Counted from the stretch's first letter, positions 1 through 5,852 are shown. The stretch is DNA of 5,852 nt from JBBRHH01 sp038222915 (GCA_038222915.1 JBBRHH010000404.1:1-5852), one strand, 5' to 3'. Numbers and translations: made by a program. The notes: generated by a model not told the origin, from the letters alone.

Positions 1-976
1 GCCCACCGTCCCAATTCAGATTCGCGTCATCTACGCCGACGGTTCAACCGATCAGACCTTCAATTTCCAGGCGGCGCTTCACCCGCGGTTTACTCCGATG
101 CTGGCGTCGATGGCGCTGGCCGCCGCGACGACCGGTGCCCATGAGTTCCCGCAGTATCACACCCTCGATTACGACATCGCCATCGACTTCGAAAACGGCA
201 AGACCATCAAGATCCAGAACACGTCAGTGAACGCGTCGCCGGGCGATATTTTTACCGAGATCGGCGGACCCATTCTGGCAGCCGGTGAAAATCCATTTGG
301 CCGCGTGCTGGTCAAGAAAGTCAGCGGTACCGTGAAGGTCAGCGAGAAGGCGCGCGAGGCCGAGGTCCTCTCCGTCAATGTGCCCAGGACGAAATATCAA
401 CCGGGCGAAACCGTCAAATTGTTCGTCACCTATCGCCCTTTCCACGGCTCCGAAGCAATCCTCCCGGCCGATTTTGAACTACCGCGTGATCTGGCCGACG
501 GCGACTACGAATTTCACGTTTCCGACTGGATGACCTACGTGCTGGAGGAACAGCAGATCAAGCCGTTCCGCTTCTCGGCTGAAAATACCAAGGAAGTCTT
601 CGCCGCACTCCAGGACCTCGCGTCGCTGCGTCACGATGCCCTCTATCTGCGGCTCCTCCGCCAGGCGGATGGCGTTGCGATCGGCCGTACCGCCATGCCG
701 CAGTTGCCCTCCTCGCGCCGCCAGGTCTTGATGGGTGCGGGGTTGAGCGACGTCACGCCGTATGTTATTTCAACTTTAAAAACGCTGCCAACGCCCTATG
801 TAATGAACGGCAGCGCACAGTTTACGATCAAGATCGACCGCGAAGGAAAAGTAGAGACCGGCAAGGTCCACCCCGCCGGCCACGAGCCCGCGCCGCCGCC
901 CAAGTCGGAAGAAGTGAAACCTAAGCCCGTCAAAACCGAGAGCACACCCGCGCCGCAGGAAGAGCCGGCGAAGTAG
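1..976 (+). CDS. C-terminal part of a probable SpoIVB peptidase S55 domain protein (5' truncated by window edge)
   Basis: The frame is open from base 2 with no stop until TAG at 974-976, giving 324 visible residues. The ATG at 98 is internal, because clear coding sequence (PTVPIQIRVIYADG) precedes it, so the true start is upstream. The visible part reads as beta-rich modules. There is a region around the HPRFTPMLASMALA segment (nt 80-124), an Ig-like stretch with YQPGETVKLFVTYRP (nt 395-439), and a late motif LYLRLLRQADGVAIG followed by MPQLPSSRRQVL (nt 641-730). The order HP-x-x-TP-x-L, then PGETV, then a YLRL...LP-x-S segment matches my memory of the non-catalytic C-terminal half of planctomycete S55-domain proteins. 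The S55 serine protease domain itself is not in the window. The tail (nt 872-973) is rich in Pro, Glu and Lys and is probably disordered. The next gene starts 60 bases downstream with no visible terminator between. It could instead be an unrelated Ig-like secreted protein. Confidence 0.6.
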   Translation, partial: PTVPIQIRVIYADGSTDQTFNFQAALHPRFTPMLASMALAAATTGAHEFPQYHTLDYDIAIDFENGKTIKIQNTSVNASPGDIFTEIGGPILAAGENPFGRVLVKKVSGTVKVSEKAREAEVLSVNVPRTKYQPGETVKLFVTYRPFHGSEAILPADFELPRDLADGDYEFHVSDWMTYVLEEQQIKPFRFSAENTKEVFAALQDLASLRHDALYLRLLRQADGVAIGRTAMPQLPSSRRQVLMGAGLSDVTPYVISTLKTLPTPYVMNGSAQFTIKIDREGKVETGKVHPAGHEPAPPPKSEEVKPKPVKTESTPAPQEEPAK

Positions 977-1024
977 GTCCGTCGTTCGACACTGCGCCGC
1001 CGCCAGGCCCAATTTGAAATCATC

Positions 1025-1028
1025 GGAG
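1025..1028 (+). promoter_or_regulatory. Ribosome binding site of the propeller gene
   Basis: GGAG lies 8 bases before the ATG at 1037. It supports that start, as does the signal peptide that begins immediately at this Met. Confidence 0.65.
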
Positions 1029-1036
1029 TAACGTCA

Positions 1037-3388
1037 ATGAGAAAACTGATTTGCCTTGTCCTGCTTGCTGTTGCGGCCCCAACCTCGGCCGGAACTTCAC
1101 ACTGGACGCATGCCAGCGAGGCCGAATTCAAGAAGGGCACGTTCCACAACGTCGTCGCAACCAACCTGGGCGAATTGAAGATGTCGCGGGCGATGAAGCT
1201 GTTGCTCGAACAGGATGCGCAGGTCAGCAGCGTTTATGCATTGGCCGAAGCGCCGGATGGAACAATCTACGCCGCAACCGGGCCCAACGGCATTCTGCTC
1301 TCAATCAAGGGCGACAAGGCAACGCCGGTCGTAAAGCTCGAGGATGCGAATATTTTTTCGCTGAAGTTCGACGCCAAGGGAGCTTTGCTGATCGGCACGG
1401 GCGGCGAAAAAGGCCGGATTCTCCGGCTGGAAAAAGGGAGCGACAAGCCTGTGGAAGTATTCGCGGAAGAGACCGTCCAGTACGTGTGGGCAATCCAGCA
1501 GACGCCGGATGGAAACATCTATGCTGCAACAGGCCCCAACGGCCAACTCTGGGAAATCAAACCCGACGGCAGCAAGTCGGTCATGTTCGATTGTGACGAA
1601 AACAATATGCTTTCGATGGTCTCCGATGGAAAAGACCTGCTCTACGTCGGCACGGATCCCAACGGTTTGATCTATCGCGTCAACCGCAAGACCAAGGACG
1701 TGTTCGTCCTCTTCAACGCCGCTGAAAGCGAGATTTCGGCGCTGGCCCTGGACGCCAAGGGAAACCTCTACGCCGGCACCGCCCAGGCAAGCGATGGCCC
1801 CGAAGCCGAGGCCGCACAGATCGCGGCCACCGAGAAGATCGGCCGCCCCGAAAGCAACGACGCAACAACACCGATTCCATCCCCGCCCCACAAAGAGCCG
1901 CAGCCGCCATCCCTTCCCGAGCCGACACCCGGCGAGCCCGCACCGATTCCAAAGGCTCCGGCCAAGGATCCAAAGGTGCAGCCACTATTTTTTATGGAGC
2001 CTTCCAACCTGACCGCGCTCTTTCGAGACGCGGAAGGTCAAAAGGGCCCGATGCCGCCTGGCACCAAGCCAAAGAAGCATCGCAAGCCAACCACCTCGCC
2101 GGTCCGCCCACCACGAACCAAAATTGCCCCCGACGCGGCGAATTCCGGTGCCCCTGCGCCGGAAGGAAACGCAATCTACAAAATCGATCCGAGCGGTTTC
2201 GTCACCGAGATTTTTCGGCAGGATGCGCTGGTGCTATCGATCGTCGAGCACGAAGGCGTGCTGCTGGTCGGCACCGGCAGCGATGGCTTGATCTACGAAG
2301 TCAATCCAGCCGAAGAGGAAACCAGCGTCCTCGCCAAAAGCGACTCCAAGCAGGTGATGTGTCTGCTGCCCACCCGCGATGGACGGATTGTCATGGGCCT
2401 GGCCAACACCGGCGCTGTTTCGAGCATGTCGAGCGGTTTCGCACCCGAAGGCAGCTACAGCAGCCCCGTCCTCGACGCCACGCAGATCAGCCGGTTTGGA
2501 AAAGTCCATCTGCACGGAACACTTCCCAAGGGCACCACGCTCACGCTTGCAACGCGCAGCGGCAACGTGCGTGATCCAGCTTCGACAGGTTGGTCGAACT
2601 GGTCGGACGAAGCCTCGGCCATCGAATATGTGCAGGTGCCGTCGCCGACCGCGCGGTATCTGCAATACCGCCTGATTTTCACCAGTACAGACGTGAAGTC
2701 CACGCCATCCGTCGATGAGATCGATGTGGCCTATCAAGTGCCCAATCTCCCCCCTTCCGTCAAAGCCATCAAAGTGATTGTCGCGGCCACAAATGACGAA
2801 CGCGCCAAAGCCCCTTCCCGCATTCGCAACATCTCCTGGGAACCCAGCGACCCGAATTCCGACCTGCTGGAATTCTCACTCTATTTCCGAAGCCAGGGCA
2901 CCGGGTCATGGGTGCTGTTGAAAGACACTCTCAAGGATCCGACCTTCGACTGGGATACCCGCGGCGTTCCCGATGGCCGCTACGAAGTGAAAGTCGTCGC
3001 CTCGGACGTGAAAGCCAATCCCATCGGCGAAGGAAAGACAGCCAGCCGCGTCAGCGAAAGCGTTGTGGTCGACAACACGCCGCCGGTGATCGGCGACGTA
3101 AAAACAAAGATCACCGGCAACTCAGTTCGAGTCGACGCAACGCTCGCGGATCGGACTTCGACGGTCGCCGGTTGCGAATATGCAGTTGATTCGCACGACG
3201 ACTGGCAAGACGTTGCACCATCGGATAGCATCTACGATTCGCCCGCAGAGACGGTGAGCTTTGTTGTTGATAAACTTTCGCCCGGCGCCCATGTGGTGAT
3301 GCTCCGGGCAACCGACGATCACGGCAACCAGAGTTTCGAGAGCGTTCCGGTGAATATCCCCGGTGATGCAAGCAAGCAGGCGAAGTAG
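1037..3388 (+). CDS. Secreted seven-bladed beta-propeller protein with C-terminal beta-sandwich and Ig/FN3-like modules
   Basis: The protein is complete, at 783 residues. Residues 1-18 form a signal peptide: MRK, a hydrophobic core LICLVLLAVAAP, and a TSA|G cleavage site. No lipobox, LPXTG or C-terminal anchor is seen, so it is probably periplasmic or exported. Seven propeller blades recur about every 42 residues, beginning near residues 66, 106, 150, 191, 233, 398 and 440. Their core pattern is hydrophobic-x-x-DG-x-I/L-Y-x-G/A-T-x-x-NG-x-I/L-x-x-I; IYAATGPNG occurs twice (77-85 and 161-169). Blade 5 is split by a low-complexity Pro/Lys/Glu-rich insert at about 250-376 and resumes with NAIYKID. 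Residues 472-567 look like a beta-sandwich with GWSNWS and RYLQYRLIF. Residues 597-657 and 681-775 look like FN3/Ig-like domains (DGRYEVKVVASD; VVDNTPPV; GAHVVMLRATDDHGN). I see no catalytic motif, so a binding or scaffold role is likely. It sits between an S55-like gene and rpmH, with short gaps on both sides. The specific function is unknown. Confidence 0.85.
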   Translation: MRKLICLVLLAVAAPTSAGTSHWTHASEAEFKKGTFHNVVATNLGELKMSRAMKLLLEQDAQVSSVYALAEAPDGTIYAATGPNGILLSIKGDKATPVVKLEDANIFSLKFDAKGALLIGTGGEKGRILRLEKGSDKPVEVFAEETVQYVWAIQQTPDGNIYAATGPNGQLWEIKPDGSKSVMFDCDENNMLSMVSDGKDLLYVGTDPNGLIYRVNRKTKDVFVLFNAAESEISALALDAKGNLYAGTAQASDGPEAEAAQIAATEKIGRPESNDATTPIPSPPHKEPQPPSLPEPTPGEPAPIPKAPAKDPKVQPLFFMEPSNLTALFRDAEGQKGPMPPGTKPKKHRKPTTSPVRPPRTKIAPDAANSGAPAPEGNAIYKIDPSGFVTEIFRQDALVLSIVEHEGVLLVGTGSDGLIYEVNPAEEETSVLAKSDSKQVMCLLPTRDGRIVMGLANTGAVSSMSSGFAPEGSYSSPVLDATQISRFGKVHLHGTLPKGTTLTLATRSGNVRDPASTGWSNWSDEASAIEYVQVPSPTARYLQYRLIFTSTDVKSTPSVDEIDVAYQVPNLPPSVKAIKVIVAATNDERAKAPSRIRNISWEPSDPNSDLLEFSLYFRSQGTGSWVLLKDTLKDPTFDWDTRGVPDGRYEVKVVASDVKANPIGEGKTASRVSESVVVDNTPPVIGDVKTKITGNSVRVDATLADRTSTVAGCEYAVDSHDDWQDVAPSDSIYDSPAETVSFVVDKLSPGAHVVMLRATDDHGNQSFESVPVNIPGDASKQAK
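1784..2167 (+). repeat. Low-complexity Pro-rich insertion within propeller blade 5
   Basis: This region encodes roughly residues 250-376 of the propeller protein. It is enriched in Pro, Ala, Glu and Lys, with runs such as SPPHKEPQPPSLPEPTPGEP and a basic stretch KPKKHRKP. One more hydrophobic island, LFFMEPSNLTALF (about 317-329), sits in the middle. The propeller pattern stops at LYAGTAQ and resumes at NAIYKID, so the insert falls in the turn of a single blade. It is probably a flexible, surface-exposed loop; that role is inferred. Confidence 0.6.
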
Positions 3389-3404
3389 TAAAGGACTTGA
3401 GGAC

Positions 3405-3409
3405 AAAGG
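3405..3409 (+). promoter_or_regulatory. Ribosome binding site of rpmH
   Basis: AAAGG lies 9 bases before the rpmH ATG at 3419. A second purine-rich GAGGA at 3399-3403 lies too far upstream to be the better choice. The site supports the start of this very short gene. Confidence 0.55.
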
Positions 3410-3418
3410 TTTACAGCA

Positions 3419-3553
3419 ATGCATTACCCGCACAAGATCAGCAAAGTGAAGCGCGCCCGCAAGCTCGGATTTCTCGTCCGCATGCAGACCAAAAAAGGCC
3501 GCCAGATGATCAACCGCAAGCGCCGCGCCGGTCGCCGCGTACAGGTGGTCTGA
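3419..3553 (+). CDS. rpmH: Large-subunit ribosomal protein bL34
   Basis: This 44-residue, strongly basic protein starts MHYPHKISKVKRARKLGF and ends RRAGRRVQVV. It aligns over its full length with bL34: the K/R-rich N-terminus, the GF at 17-18, the RM at 21-22, the T-K-x-GR segment at 24-28, and the RxRRxGR tail at 33-39. The family is normally 44-46 residues, so the length fits exactly. bL34 binds 23S rRNA in the large ribosomal subunit. The N-terminus lacks the usual MKRT(Y/F)QPS start; HYPHKIS replaces it. The gene follows the propeller gene by 30 bases and is followed by a hairpin/T-tract terminator. The usual neighbour rnpA does not follow, and dnaA is not in the window. Identity is firm despite the small size. 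Confidence 0.93.
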   Translation: MHYPHKISKVKRARKLGFLVRMQTKKGRQMINRKRRAGRRVQVV

Positions 3554-3589
3554 TTCGCTGAACGATCATTCTGACATGAGACTGCAGGG

Positions 3590-3618
3590 ACTCCCAGGTT
3601 AATCTGGGTAGGTTTTTT
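3590..3618 (+). terminator. Rho-independent terminator after rpmH
   Basis: CCCAG (3593-3597) pairs with CTGGG (3604-3608) around a short GTTAAT loop, with a possible extra G-U pair. AC at 3590-3591 can extend the stem to GT at 3612-3613 across a small internal loop. Six Ts follow at 3613-3618. It lies 37 bases after the rpmH stop. The stem is short, so strength is uncertain, but the position is right. Confidence 0.55.
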
Positions 3619-3632
3619 CTCATGGAACACCC

Positions 3633-3648
3633 ATCGCGGCGGCGCGAT
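3633..3648. repeat. Perfect inverted repeat (hairpin) downstream of rpmH
   Basis: ATCGCG (3633-3638) and CGCGAT (3643-3648) form a six-base-pair stem with a GCGG tetraloop. Outer pairing of CACC (3628-3631) with GGTG (3657-3660) could extend the structure. No T-tract follows directly, so it is not a classical terminator. It might stabilise an mRNA 3' end or be chance in GC-rich DNA. Confidence 0.4.
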
Positions 3649-3684
3649 TCTCCGACGGTGGTGCTTGCTGGGGCGATTGTGACC

Positions 3685-3700
3685 TCAGTTAAATAACTGA
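3685..3700. repeat. Perfect inverted repeat (AT-rich hairpin)
   Basis: TCAGTT (3685-3690) and AACTGA (3695-3700) form a six-base-pair stem with loop AAAT. Six Ts occur only 17 bases later (3718-3723), behind GCCGGGC, whose complementary arm I could not find upstream. This may be a back-up terminator or a protein-binding palindrome just ahead of the promoter candidate. Confidence 0.35.
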
Positions 3701-3726
3701 ATCTCCGCTTGCCGGGCTTTTTTCTC

Positions 3727-3755
3727 TCGCCACGATCCCGGTCTTGGTTAATAAT
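3727..3755 (+). promoter_or_regulatory. Candidate sigma-70-type promoter for the LEPR-XLL surface gene
   Basis: A -35-like TCGCCA (3727-3732, 4 of 6 to TTGACA) and a -10-like AATAAT (3750-3755, 5 of 6 to TATAAT) are separated by 17 bases. The AT-rich patch TTAATAAT stands out from its GC-rich surroundings. Transcription would start near 3762, directly ahead of the foldable leader, giving a 5' UTR of about 160 bases. This is consensus matching only. Confidence 0.35.
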
Positions 3756-3771
3756 GTTTTCGCCTGATGTC

Positions 3772-3850
3772 GGTGGAGGGCGGATACCCATCCGTGCACC
3801 GCATCGACGGTAAAGCCGCCCCATGTTGTCGGTCCCGGCGGCGGGGATGC
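3772..3850 (+). promoter_or_regulatory. Candidate structured 5' leader RNA (two adjacent hairpins), class unknown
   Basis: Hairpin 1 is GGTG (3772-3775) with CACC (3797-3800), enclosing CGGAT (3781-3785) with ATCCG (3790-3794) and an ACCC loop. Hairpin 2 follows at once: GCATC (3801-3805) with GATGC (3846-3850), enclosing GCCGCC (3815-3820) with GGCGGC (3837-3842). A competing long-range stem is possible, ACCGCAT (3798-3804) with ATGCGGT (3863-3869), which would disrupt both hairpins. The element lies just after a promoter candidate and before a surface-protein gene, where a cis-regulatory RNA would sit. It matches no riboswitch class I can name. GC-rich sequence folds easily, so chance is not excluded. 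Confidence 0.35.
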
Positions 3851-3924
3851 TCGGATTTATCCATGCGGTCCACGCGCTGCGGCCAGCAGGTCGCTACGCT
3901 ACTCGCAGTTATGCCAAAGAACGG

Positions 3925-5852
3925 ATGACGAAGATGCACGCCAAGCCATTCATGCTCTTTTCAACACTCGAAACACTCGAGTCGCGCGAGTTGCTCTCGT
4001 CGACCTCCCTCAACTTCAACGTCGCCGCCGGCGGCCTAGACCAAACCGGCTTCACCGGCGTCCTAGCAACCACAAAGGGACAAGGGCACATCGCCAACAA
4101 CATCAGCCTCGGCAACGGCGTATTCCGGATCACCACAACGGCCGGCACCCTCTTCAACAAACAGAATTCACAGGACGACGCCTTCGACGTCGCGGTCGAT
4201 GGAACCAAGAACTTCACGGTTGAAACGCGGCTGCTGAATTTGGCACTGTTGAAGAACGGTCAGGCCGGCGGACTCTTTGTGGGTATCGATCAGGACAACT
4301 ACGTGAAGCTGGTCGCCAACTACAGCGGCGGCACCGGCATCCAGCTTGGAAGCGAAACCAAAGGCGTCTTCAAATCGTTGGGGTTCAAGAAATTGAGCCT
4401 CGCAACCTTCCGATCGCTCGACGTTCGCCTGGTGGGAACGGTAAGCAACCATGTCGTGAAGGCCTACTACCGCGTGAACAGCAGCAGCACCAGCAAATGG
4501 GTACTGGCAGGACAGACGACCAACGCGGCGATTTTCAAATCAACAGCCAAGGCCGGTATTGTCACAACCAATGCAGGAACTTCGACGCCAGTGATCGTAC
4601 GATTCGATTCCTTCTCGGTTTCGAATGGACCAACTTCGCCGCCGACGCACACCAGCCCACCACCGCCCCCGCCACCTTCGACATCACCGCCACCCCCGCC
4701 GTCAGGTTCTGGATTGACGCTACATGCACCGGTCAATGCCACTAAATTCAACGGGAATCAGAGCGAGAACGTCGTTGCGATCAATCCTTCGAATCCAAAC
4801 AACATTGTGGTAATCTCGCTCGATGGCGGAACCGGCGGCAGTGCCATGACGATCAGCCGGAGCATGGACGGTGGAGCAACATTCTCCACTTACCTCTTCG
4901 GCGGCAACCAGGACGGCTTCAGCACCAAGACCATCCGTGAAGATCCGCATGTTGCATTCGATAGCTTCGGGAATTGCTACATCGCGTACATCGTCGGCAT
5001 CAGCGATAACGAAGTGAAGCTGATTGTAGGACACAGCAGTAACGGCGGTGCCAGCTTCACCACGACCGTCGCGGCGGGTGGCGACGGCGTCATCGCCGAC
5101 GGCATCAACATGACCGCCGGCGTGGACGGAGCAAACAAGTCGCATCAGGCCGTCTACGTCAGCTACACCGATTACGGCCCGAACCGCGTCCGCGTGGCGC
5201 ATGCCAGTTCGAGCGGCCTCGGTCAGCTCGGCGGATTCTCGATTGACCAGGTCAGCAACAATGCCAATGGAAACGAATCCAGCGTGGCCGTCGGACCCGA
5301 TGGAGAAGTCGCGGTCGTGTGGCAGAATCCTGACGCCGGCAGAGGCCCGTCTACGCTCTACGTTTCGACCTCCGTTGGCGGCGGTGGATTTTCGTCCCAG
5401 CGCGCGATCGGTCGAACCGCTGCCGGCGGATTTACGCTGATTCCCGCGGAGCCCGATCGTGGATTTGACGCCGAGGCACATGTTGCGTTCGACAACAGCA
5501 ATGGGCCAATGCGTGGCCGGCTGTACCTTGTTTACGTAGACAATGTTGCGGGTGGCAACGACTTCGACATTGTCTCCCGTTTCAGCGACGACCTAGGATT
5601 CAGTTGGAGCAATTCAGTGTTCGTAAACAACGACACCGGCAGCGCCAGCCAGTTTGATCCGGCGCTGGCTGTTGACCCCAAGACGGGCAACGTCGGTGTT
5701 TCCTGGTATGACGCGCGCAATAGTCCGAACAATACAACCGTTGAGGAGTTTGTCGCGATCAGCAAGAACCACGGCGCCAGCTACCTCGCCAACGTGCAGG
5801 TGGCGGCGGGGCTATCCAGCCAGGGCCCGAGCAACACCGCCAATGGCGGCGC
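3925..5852 (+). CDS. LEPR-XLL surface protein with laminin G-like domain and sialidase-like (Asp-box) beta-propeller, 3' truncated by window edge
   Basis: The frame is open to the window end: 642 visible residues counted from ATG 3925. The N-terminus (FSTLETLESRELLSS, 12-26) matches the LEPR-XLL motif typical of large exported planctomycete proteins. Residues 30-233 look like a concanavalin A/laminin G-like beta-sandwich (FTVETRLLNL, GGLFVGIDQDNYVKLV, VIVRFDSFSVS). Residues 235-260 are a Pro/Ser/Thr linker with runs of seven and five prolines. From about 270 onward a sialidase/BNR-like propeller carries four Asp-box motifs of form S-x-D/N-x-G-x-S/T-aromatic: SMDGGATF (313-320), SSNGGASF (371-378), SDDLGFSW (554-561) and SKNHGASY (613-620). 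I see no sialidase FRIP motif, so binding is more likely than catalysis. The start is uncertain: ATG 3934 also works, and ATGs at 3823 and 3847 are in frame (stop at 3811). I prefer 3925 or 3934 because the motif usually sits close to the N-terminus; neither has a strong ribosome binding site. Confidence 0.82.
   Translation, partial: MTKMHAKPFMLFSTLETLESRELLSSTSLNFNVAAGGLDQTGFTGVLATTKGQGHIANNISLGNGVFRITTTAGTLFNKQNSQDDAFDVAVDGTKNFTVETRLLNLALLKNGQAGGLFVGIDQDNYVKLVANYSGGTGIQLGSETKGVFKSLGFKKLSLATFRSLDVRLVGTVSNHVVKAYYRVNSSSTSKWVLAGQTTNAAIFKSTAKAGIVTTNAGTSTPVIVRFDSFSVSNGPTSPPTHTSPPPPPPPSTSPPPPPSGSGLTLHAPVNATKFNGNQSENVVAINPSNPNNIVVISLDGGTGGSAMTISRSMDGGATFSTYLFGGNQDGFSTKTIREDPHVAFDSFGNCYIAYIVGISDNEVKLIVGHSSNGGASFTTTVAAGGDGVIADGINMTAGVDGANKSHQAVYVSYTDYGPNRVRVAHASSSGLGQLGGFSIDQVSNNANGNESSVAVGPDGEVAVVWQNPDAGRGPSTLYVSTSVGGGGFSSQRAIGRTAAGGFTLIPAEPDRGFDAEAHVAFDNSNGPMRGRLYLVYVDNVAGGNDFDIVSRFSDDLGFSWSNSVFVNNDTGSASQFDPALAVDPKTGNVGVSWYDARNSPNNTTVEEFVAISKNHGASYLANVQVAAGLSSQGPSNTANGG
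4627..4710 (+). repeat. Polyproline-encoding low-complexity linker
   Basis: CCN-rich sequence encoding residues about 235-262, with seven and then five consecutive prolines between Ser/Thr-Ser spacers. It separates the laminin G-like domain from the Asp-box propeller and acts as a stiff extracellular linker in comparable surface proteins. Such tracts can slow translation, and in related species they often vary in length. Confidence 0.75.

Larger units (their letters stand above)
3554..3924 (+). other. Intergenic region between rpmH and the LEPR-XLL gene
   Basis: About 370 bases without a convincing gene on either strand. It contains, in order, the rpmH terminator, a perfect hairpin at 3633-3648, a second hairpin at 3685-3700, a GCCGGGC plus six-T tract at 3711-3723, a candidate promoter at 3727-3755, and a foldable leader at 3772-3850. 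Open frames on the minus strand here run antisense into rpmH and look like shadows, with no family resemblance. Confidence 0.7.

Noticed and set aside
1301..1891. Minus-strand open frame of 196 codons
   Set aside because: It is opposite the propeller blades of the 783-aa protein and shows no recognisable motif; it is a shadow frame.
3622..3696. 24-codon open frame starting with ATG at 3622 downstream of rpmH
   Set aside because: It starts just after the T-tract of the rpmH terminator, has no good ribosome binding site, contains a hairpin, and resembles no family I know.
3806..3817. GACGGTAAAGCC in the leader, resembling the GACGCAAAGCC core of c-di-GMP-I (GEMM) riboswitches
   Set aside because: The other required parts, a GGCAAACC-like segment with a GNRA-capped hairpin before it and the tetraloop receptor arm after it, are not recognisable. 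The resemblance is to one short motif only.
3786..3820. Faint similarity to the 5S rRNA core (ACCCATCC followed by GGTAAAGCC)
   Set aside because: Spacing is about nine bases too long, and no terminal helix I joins ends roughly 115-120 bases apart. The predicted hairpins do not match the 5S fold.
3424..3824. Minus-strand open frames of 68 and 104 codons over rpmH and the intergenic region
   Set aside because: They are antisense to a firmly identified rpmH, overlap a terminator and promoter candidate, and have Arg-rich, shadow-like composition with no domain signal.
3625..3924. Search for rnpA, tRNA, integrase or IS remnants after rpmH
   Set aside because: I saw no RnpA-like basic protein, no cloverleaf with CCA-type acceptor end, and no terminal repeats or transposase fragments.
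4720..5481. Long minus-strand open frame of 253 codons
   Set aside because: It lies wholly opposite the plus-strand surface protein, whose domain motifs (Asp-boxes, propeller pattern) are clear. Its composition is what GC-rich codon bias yields on the opposite strand.

Overview
The window looks like a chromosomal segment of a GC-rich planctomycete, most likely of the class Phycisphaerae. The main clues are a surface protein with an LEPR-XLL type N-terminus (here LESRELL), a C-terminal region like that of planctomycete SpoIVB/S55-domain proteins, and a bL34 with a divergent N-terminus. The lineage is inferred from protein style, not from a marker tree. All genes found are on the plus strand.

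Layout. Positions 1-976 hold the C-terminal part of a protein that begins upstream, probably a SpoIVB peptidase S55 domain protein whose catalytic part lies outside the window. After a 60-base gap, 1037-3388 encodes a complete 783-residue secreted protein: signal peptide, seven-bladed beta-propeller with a 125-residue proline-rich insertion inside blade 5, a beta-sandwich-like region, and two Ig/FN3-like modules. Thirty bases later, 3419-3553 encodes ribosomal protein bL34 (rpmH, 44 aa). No terminator was seen in either gap, so the three genes may be co-transcribed. A hairpin plus T-tract follows rpmH.

Positions 3554-3924 carry no convincing gene. They hold the rpmH terminator, two further hairpins, a plausible sigma-70-type promoter near 3727-3755, and a foldable leader of about 80 bases. 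Then 3925-5852 starts a large secreted or surface protein that runs off the right edge: LEPR-XLL motif, concanavalin A/laminin G-like domain, polyproline linker, and a sialidase-like propeller with four Asp-box motifs.

Functionally, the left part looks like an envelope or export-related pair followed by a translation gene. The right part is an independently transcribed cell-surface gene. I see no mobile element, CRISPR array, tRNA or rRNA. The most interesting points are the unusual place of rpmH (no rnpA after it), the split propeller blade, and the structured leader ahead of the LEPR-XLL gene.
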